NCBI GenBank assembly: GCA_020650975.1
Contig: JAIPMN010008551.1
Span: 1 to 37,882, forward strand
Reading direction: 5' to 3'
Source: Apostichopus californicus
Taxonomy: Eukaryota > Echinodermata > Holothuroidea > Aspidochirotida > Stichopodidae
Length of the DNA: 37,882 nucleotides
The translations under genes and the position numbers were made by a program. Below are positions 33,501-37,882 of the stretch, in pieces (the first letter of the stretch is position 1; each line of letters starts with the position of its first letter). Below the pieces are notes generated by a model, which was given only the letters and a program-made list of their open reading frames with translations, searched no databases and was not told the origin of the DNA.

Positions 33501-36500
33501 TGTATATATTCTATTACACTAATTTATAGTCCTGTAAAGTAGATTGTTTTACTAATCTATAATCATTTAGAGTAAATTGATCCATAATTGATTGCTATTG
33601 ATTATGATTTACTAATCTATAATCCTTTAAAGTAAATTGATCATAATTGATTGCTATTGAATAATGATATCCTAATCAATAATCATTTAAAGTAAATTGA
33701 TCATAAGTAATTACTATTGATTATGATTTACTAATCTATAATCATTAAAAGTAAATTGCTAATTACTCTTCCTCTTTTTGTTTTTACCAGCTATACTTTC
33801 AACCAACATTTGATGGACTGTATATCTGCCAGAATACAAGAGGTATGAGTTACCAGATTAATATCAATCACCCATGTATTATACACAACTCTCATTCATA
33901 TTTATAATTTTTAGTATAGTTGTTTTTATTATTTTGTCGCTTGCATACTCTCTGGTTGTTCTTCTATGACACCTACTACTTTTAAATAATTTGAAAGGGA
34001 AATTAAAAAAAACGTGTTGAAGTGAACTGCTTTCTCTGCAGAAAAATAGTGACCTGTGTAGATAAATATATAAAAGTTAGAGTGACAGATGTTTCCATCT
34101 TAGCAGGATCATTTTACAGTTCCCTGATTTTGAAGAAGCTATTGCTAGGATCAAAACGTCATCGAAGTACAGAATTTCTACTCGTTTGATATCATGATTA
34201 TTGTTTGTTTTCTTTTGCAGCTTAACAAATTTTCATATTTACCCGACCAAGGTATCACATCATCTGCCAGTTTTCCTGACAAGGTTAGTTTTGTAAATTC
34301 AAAATATACTGAAGTAAAGATGATTCGTTAAATGAGTATTGTCTCATCTAACATACAACCTAACTAAAAAACAACTGGAAAAGTAGAAGCCAGATGCTGT
34401 GTACAGTGATGGCAACTGAGATCTAGATTAAAGTTGGGTTTAATGTAGAAAAGTAAAATTTGGGCAATAGTCATGATTATTTGCACAGATTGGGATAGGC
34501 TTGAGTTACATGAGGAAAACATGAACAGAGGTTGGGGGGGGGGGGCTTTCTCCCCACCCTCAATGCTATGTAGCTGTGCTAGTATACTATCTGTGTACCA
34601 AAATGGAGAATGTTTAAGTAATTGTTTGTGAATTGGAACCAGTACAAGCTCATGATTAAATTGCCTGTAAAACTACTTCTCAAATCTTGATGTGAGATGT
34701 GCATTGATGTTATTAAGTCTGATACAGTTGAATTTCACAATCATTTTGATTCTTGGAAATTTCAACAATTAAGTTTTGACAAGCTGCTTTTGTTTCGAAA
34801 ACTTCTGTGTACGTAAGTGAGAGGCTCTGTCATAAAACAAACTAATATTTTGTATAATATGCTTCCATATTGTTGTGTGATGCAGAAAATATGACAGACT
34901 GGCCATATTTTACTCTCTAAAATTTGCAGGAGTTGAAGGACCAGTTTCTAGCATGTCTACAAACGGTACAAATTCTTGCCAAGTTTTTAGGATTGATCAA
35001 GTTCCTGCCATATAAACAAAATGAGAAGGTATCAGAAAAATTAAAGGAGGAGATTATGGCTGGAAGACCTAAGGTATTAAAGACTTTATACTTGTTTTCA
35101 AATTTTTATTTTTTTTACAAACTTTCATACTTGATTTCCATACTTTCCACCGGCTAGATACTTTACGAGGTATAGGTGTATGTTTGACTAAGCGTGTAAA
35201 GAAAGTAAATTTGGGGTGAGGCTGTGAGGGGGGTTGTATAATTAACTAAACATTGATGTACCAGCATTTTATACTGTAGTTGCCTTGTAATGCAGGACTA
35301 AATTGTGACAATACTTCCTTCACAAGAAATGAGCATTGTTTTCAGGGAAGTTGCTAAACATAAAATGTTACCATGCCTCAACAAAAGTCATGTGGAAGAA
35401 GCAATTTACACTTTTATTGTTATATGCATATGCAATAGTATTACCTTACAATTTACACTTAAAAAATATGAATTACAATTGTAAAGAAATGTGTTTTGTA
35501 ATGGTAAAATTTGTGTAGATTCTGTAATTTTGTTTGAGTTTGTGCTAGGACTCCTTAACCAATTGCTAAGGGAAACTATGGGAGCCTGATGGTGCATGTA
35601 ATGCATTAATATGTTATTTGTATCGGCTGTTTCTGTTTACCGCAAAACTTCCATTGTCATGCAAATTTACATGATCCAAAAGATGCATATGTATGAAGTT
35701 TCATTGATGAATCTAGTTATTTAATTTTAGGATAAAAAGAATTATTAAACCAGTTGCTGTAGAGTCTTTTGCTGATTTGATTAACAATATTATTTTGTTG
35801 TTTAATTCCATTCCACCTTTAAGCTTGTCTCTGTCTTTCTATCCAGGAGCCTTACCAATTGGACATTCTCTCCTGTCTTTGGGCTGGATACCATCATAAG
35901 AGATTAGTCCTTGTCGTGCCGTGGCTGGTTGAGTATCTCAGTATGATAGACTCGGCTGCGGTAACACTCGACTACTACAAGTCCACCTTCAGATTGCTTA
36001 GTTCCATTTACAGGTACATACAACATACGTGGCCGTGGAAGTCTGTACAAATGAATGCTTGTGGATGTTTACAGAAATTGCTACTGAAGAGCTTTTATTC
36101 GCTTATATTGAGGCTTGTTTAAAGTTGAAAATTGTCTTAGTTTTGCAAGAACGTACCTTCTTATGGTTGGATCAAATTATGTATATGTGTGCTTAGTTAA
36201 TTTAATATCCAAAATAAAAAAAAATTAAAATTCATGGGAGGCAGTTATTTGACAAAACTATGCATTTCATAAGTGCATATGAGAAAACTGATTGTGTACT
36301 ACTGAATATACTTCATATCCTGTGGCAATCCAACTTAGCTCTGTAAGCTCATGAGTTTGTTTGATCATGGGAACACCGTTTCAGAAATGGCAAGCATGAC
36401 ATGCTTCTGGATGCAAAAACTCACCTTACTTTAAGGCCTACTAGGGTTGGAAAATGCTAACTAGATTTCATTCCAGACGGTGTTAAATTTTGCCCACAAT

Positions 36501-37369
36501 CTTGCACCAGTCATCATTTATTCAGGTTCTCAAGATTTAATAGGCTTGAGCACCTTGCCGGCCGACCCTTCAAACAATTCTAAATAAAAGTATAGTGAGA
36601 TATAAGGATTTCTGTGGGCCTTTTACTCCAATTGGTGTGTCTCTCTTGCCCTGGTTGCAGGCGCGTAGCCAGGAATTTGCCAACGGAGGGGCGAAAGTGT
36701 AGGCAGACTATCAGAGCCGTAGATACGGCATTGCAAACTATCTAAGCTTAGCGCCACCATAGTTGGTGGGAAGCGTACAAGAAAATTTTGGCTGAAAATG
36801 CCTCCCAGATCGCTGGAAATGGCACTTCCCAGGCCTTGTTAGTTGGATCTTAGCATTTTCTCTTTTGAAATTACTAGCGATATCATAAAAACATTTAAAA
36901 ACAAATTAAAAAAAATATGCTCAAGGGGGCGGCTGCCCTCTTTGCCCCCCCCCCCCTTGGCTACGCACCTGCCTGGTAGAAAACTAACTGAGAACACACC
37001 TAGATAATTCAGCGTCCAGTGTTACATAGTGATGGATCAGAAACCAGTGAAGTGAAGCAAAAATACTGTCCTAAAGCTCTTGCCATTTTCAAGAGGAACT
37101 CAGTAAACTTATGTCATGTCTGAAGCTTTTTCTGTTTTATTTCTAAGTTTTAATTTTCTTGCTTTGGTAGTTTTCCTTTGTATTGTCTGTTTTTAATTTT
37201 GCACAGTGCCTTGAGCACCTTGTTGGTGGTTAGTGGGCATTATAAATCCTCATTATATTTCTTATTATTACTTTTGAATCTTTTCAGAGCTGTTGGTACC
37301 TCAAATGTTGGAAAATTCCCTCCGTGCAACCAGTTCCTTCTTCTGCTCCTGATTGGCTGGTTATTTGAG
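27471..37369 (+). CDS. CDAN1: codanin-1, exons 1-13 of a gene that runs off the right edge
   Basis: The exons are 27471-27569, 28542-29505, 30011-30170, 30362-30598, 31192-31281, 31947-32022, 32413-32504, 32866-32973, 33791-33842, 34221-34283, 34930-35073, 35847-36013 and 37288-37369. They total 778 codons, every junction is in phase, and every intron is GT..AG. The start [13 protein letters not shown] matches human MAAVLESLLREEV. Strong matches include [40 protein letters not shown] and [10 protein letters not shown]. Human codanin-1 has about 1,227 residues, so roughly the last third lies beyond the window. Codanin-1 binds ASF1 and controls histone H3-H4 supply; human mutations cause congenital dyserythropoietic anaemia type I, and CDIN1 is its partner. 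Function here is by homology. Confidence 0.96.
28340..28438 (+). mobile_element. L2/CR1-like LINE or SINE 3' tail
   Basis: TTGTAAAGCGCTTTGAGCAG followed by GGGCTATATATATATTACAA and ATT-type repeats is the 3' tail widely shared by L2/CR1-like LINEs and SINEs that use them. The upstream part (about 28150-28340) may be the degraded body. It lies in CDAN1 intron 1. Confidence 0.65.
28542..29505 (+). CDS. CDAN1: CDAN1 exon 2, with ASF1-binding B-domain-like motif
   Basis: This 964-nt exon encodes residues 34-354. It opens with a helical segment ([19 protein letters not shown]) matching human [20 protein letters not shown]. A long Ser/Arg-rich disordered stretch follows. Then come LDSLQDFPG and, at about residues 236-245, [10 protein letters not shown], which corresponds to human RRINPTPVSE, the region resembling the B-domain that binds ASF1. 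It ends [13 protein letters not shown] with donor GTATGC, phase 1. Confidence 0.95.
30011..30170 (+). CDS. CDAN1: CDAN1 exon 3
   Basis: The acceptor TTCTTTACAG restores the frame as [19 protein letters not shown], matching human ENLVPNLFLELFFVFQLLT. It ends [11 protein letters not shown] with donor GTAAGC. Confidence 0.94.
30362..30598 (+). CDS. CDAN1: CDAN1 exon 4
   Basis: It encodes [17 protein letters not shown] to [15 protein letters not shown], matching human WLDKGTLKLLAENE and FSSDRAFHTFKKQ. This is one of the best conserved blocks. The donor is GTAAGT. Confidence 0.95.
30615..30790. repeat. repeat fragment beginning CAGGGCCGGATTTACC with internal palindrome
   Basis: CAGGGCCGGATTTACC resembles the terminus of hAT-type repeats seen in many animals, but no matching right end was found. 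At 30747-30762 there is a perfect 16-bp palindrome, CCCCTTGATCAAGGGG. It lies in CDAN1 intron 4, just after exon 4. Confidence 0.3.
31192..31281 (+). CDS. CDAN1: CDAN1 exon 5
   Basis: The acceptor TTTTTCAACAG precedes [12 protein letters not shown], matching human RDVFYEVLREWE, and then a divergent helix. The donor is GTATGC, phase 2. Confidence 0.92.
31947..32022 (+). CDS. CDAN1: CDAN1 exon 6
   Basis: It encodes [20 protein letters not shown] and SQLIK, aligning with human LSAACSHSHFVRLFQKQLL. The donor is GTAAGT, phase 0. Confidence 0.88.
32413..32504 (+). CDS. CDAN1: CDAN1 exon 7
   Basis: It encodes [18 protein letters not shown] to NPDKLKR, aligning with the human MCQSPGG...GADKLGR segment. 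The acceptor TTATTTATAG has few pyrimidines, but the phase fits both neighbours. Confidence 0.88.
32866..32973 (+). CDS. CDAN1: CDAN1 exon 8
   Basis: It encodes [20 protein letters not shown] and [13 protein letters not shown], a near match to human [20 protein letters not shown] and GFFRDFIL. The donor is GTATGT. Confidence 0.95.
33009..33408. repeat. minisatellite of 138-139 bp units, about three copies
   Basis: The CCGGTTG anchors at 33014, 33153 and 33291 give periods of 139 and 138 bp. Shared blocks include GAGGATGTGACTGCATGTAG and AATTAAGGGAAAACAA. The third copy is cut short. It is in CDAN1 intron 8. Confidence 0.92.
33541..33765. repeat. minisatellite of 60-bp units, about four copies
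   Basis: ACTAATCTATAATCATTTA recurs at 33551, 33611, 33671 and 33730, each followed by AAGTAAATTGATCATAA-type sequence. It is a separate array from the 138-bp one upstream and ends about 25 bp before CDAN1 exon 9. Confidence 0.9.
33791..33842 (+). CDS. CDAN1: CDAN1 exon 9 (52 nt)
   Basis: The acceptor TTTTTACCAG precedes [17 protein letters not shown], matching human FQFNQHLMDSLSLKIQE. This small exon follows two minisatellite arrays in intron 8. Confidence 0.94.
34084..34161. repeat. inverted pair of the GTTTCGATCCTAGCAGGATC motif
   Basis: GATGTTTCCATCTTAGCAGG on the plus strand is followed 25 bp later by the same motif inverted (GCTATTGCTAGGATCAAAACG). The pair forms an imperfect stem just upstream of CDAN1 exon 10. 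A single copy lies at 20393-20420. Confidence 0.5.
34221..34283 (+). CDS. CDAN1: CDAN1 exon 10 (21 codons)
   Basis: The acceptor TTTTCTTTTGCAG precedes [20 protein letters not shown]. It starts like human LNGLALPQHE and is otherwise variable. It is phase 0 at both ends and the donor is GTTAGT. Confidence 0.85.
34930..35073 (+). CDS. CDAN1: CDAN1 exon 11
   Basis: It encodes [20 protein letters not shown] and a charged helix, matching human LRLLAKFLGFVAFLPYR. It is phase 0, with a weak donor GTATTA. Confidence 0.93.
35847..36013 (+). CDS. CDAN1: CDAN1 exon 12
   Basis: It encodes [20 protein letters not shown] then [11 protein letters not shown] and [16 protein letters not shown], matching human RAVLTVPWLVEFLSFAD and LEYYRDIFTLLLRLHR. 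The donor is GTACAT. Confidence 0.95.
36658..36971. mobile_element. hAT-type MITE with 8-bp target duplication
   Basis: About 314 bp. It begins CAGGCGCGTAGCCAGG and ends CCTTGGCTACGCACCTG. These are inverted repeats starting CAGG, as in hAT elements. The flanks CCTGGTTG (36650-36657) and CCTGGTAG (36972-36979) match at 7 of 8 positions, the duplication size typical of hAT. There is no coding capacity. A poly-C run lies near the right end, as in the fragment at 1-202. It is in CDAN1 intron 12. Confidence 0.88.
37186..37275 (+). mobile_element. second L2/CR1-like LINE or SINE 3' tail
   Basis: TTTGCACAGTGCCTTGAGCA, then GGGCATTATAAATCC and ATT-type repeats, resembles the tail at 28340-28438 in the same orientation. 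It ends about 12 bp before CDAN1 exon 13, so its T-rich end may contribute to that exon's acceptor tract. Confidence 0.5.
37288..37369 (+). CDS. CDAN1: CDAN1 exon 13 (last in window)
   Basis: The acceptor CTTTTCAG precedes [20 protein letters not shown] and IGWLFE, matching human CFLNKLLLLAVLGWLFQ. The donor is GTAAAC, phase 0. No following exon could be identified in 37370-37882. Confidence 0.93.
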
Positions 37370-37882
37370 GTAAACTTTGAAGTTGTTTAAAATCATTTTA
37401 ATCAGTTGTTTTGTAATCTTGACCAGCAGGTGATGGACAAGAGATCTGTAAATTGTGTCTATTTTTTCCTTTTTGTAGTCAGAATTGCCTTGTTAGTGTT
37501 GTCTGTTGATCTGATACCAAAAACTACTTTTTGGATTCACCTGAATGATAGTCATTTTGTTTAAAGTAAATGGGTACAGTCAAAACACACGTTATTATAA
37601 TTCATTCTGAGCATTCCACCTTGAGGCTTATATGCAATCAAAGAGGATATTATAGATGTTAATCTGTAAGTCTGTATTCAGCTTTAATGATTACGTACAC
37701 TAATGTTTAAAGAGTACAACACACATCTGAGAAATTAATCCCTACAGTGTTTGCCTTTCCTTTGTCGTCCATCATAAGCTAATGGAACCTCAGATAGAAG
37801 GTTAGATTATGGAGGCAATTTTCACAAACGGGTTCTGGGTACATATGAAACTATGTGCATGTGAAAATGCAGCCATTATATA
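37370..37882 (+). other. CDAN1: CDAN1 intron 13, no exon recognised
   Basis: This is AT-rich sequence after the exon 13 donor. One acceptor-like site (TTTTTGTAG near 37479) is followed almost at once by a stop in the required phase. The next codanin-1 exon is therefore expected beyond the window. Confidence 0.6.

Overview
This is eukaryotic genomic DNA: AT-rich, full of simple repeats and transposon remnants, with small coding exons bounded by GT..AG splice sites. Three spliced genes can be read. Codanin-1, a metazoan-restricted Siva and the style of the repeats (short non-autonomous DNA transposons, LINE tails ending in ATT repeats) point to a marine invertebrate deuterostome. I would guess an echinoderm such as a sea cucumber, but that is inference. 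No bacterial-type operon, CRISPR array, rRNA or intact tRNA gene was seen.

Layout. (1) 1-202 is the right end of an apparent hAT-like repeat. 203-5859 has no gene I can support. It holds G-rich runs and an 80-bp palindromic element. (2) About 5860-15617, minus strand, is a multi-exon gene for a coiled-coil protein with a long acidic, Ser/Pro-rich disordered C-terminal half. The start codon and most exons join in phase; the 3' end is uncertain and I do not recognise the family. (3) 15618-19571 is intergenic and carries two copies of a TTAA-flanked MITE and a tRNA-like sequence. (4) 19813-25275, minus strand, is a complete four-exon SIVA1 homologue of about 183 aa. Its introns hold a third MITE copy in the opposite orientation, a 5'-truncated LINE with a 20-bp target duplication, and a three-copy minisatellite. 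(5) 25276-27470 lies between the divergent SIVA1 and codanin-1 start codons, presumably contains both promoters, and includes a possible non-autonomous DNA element. (6) 27471 to the right edge, plus strand, is the 5' two thirds of a codanin-1 (CDAN1) gene: 13 exons, 778 codons, all junctions in phase. It continues beyond the window. Its introns hold two minisatellites, a hAT-type MITE with an 8-bp target duplication, and two L2/CR1-like LINE tails.

Function. Codanin-1 binds the histone chaperone ASF1 and restrains histone delivery. The ASF1-binding B-domain-like motif is conserved here. Siva is a small Cys-rich zinc-binding adaptor linked to apoptosis and ubiquitin signalling. Nothing in the sequence shows that the three genes act in one pathway; the SIVA1/CDAN1 head-to-head arrangement is the only structural link. 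I see no undescribed multi-gene system. The novelty is in the unassigned coiled-coil gene and the repeat families.
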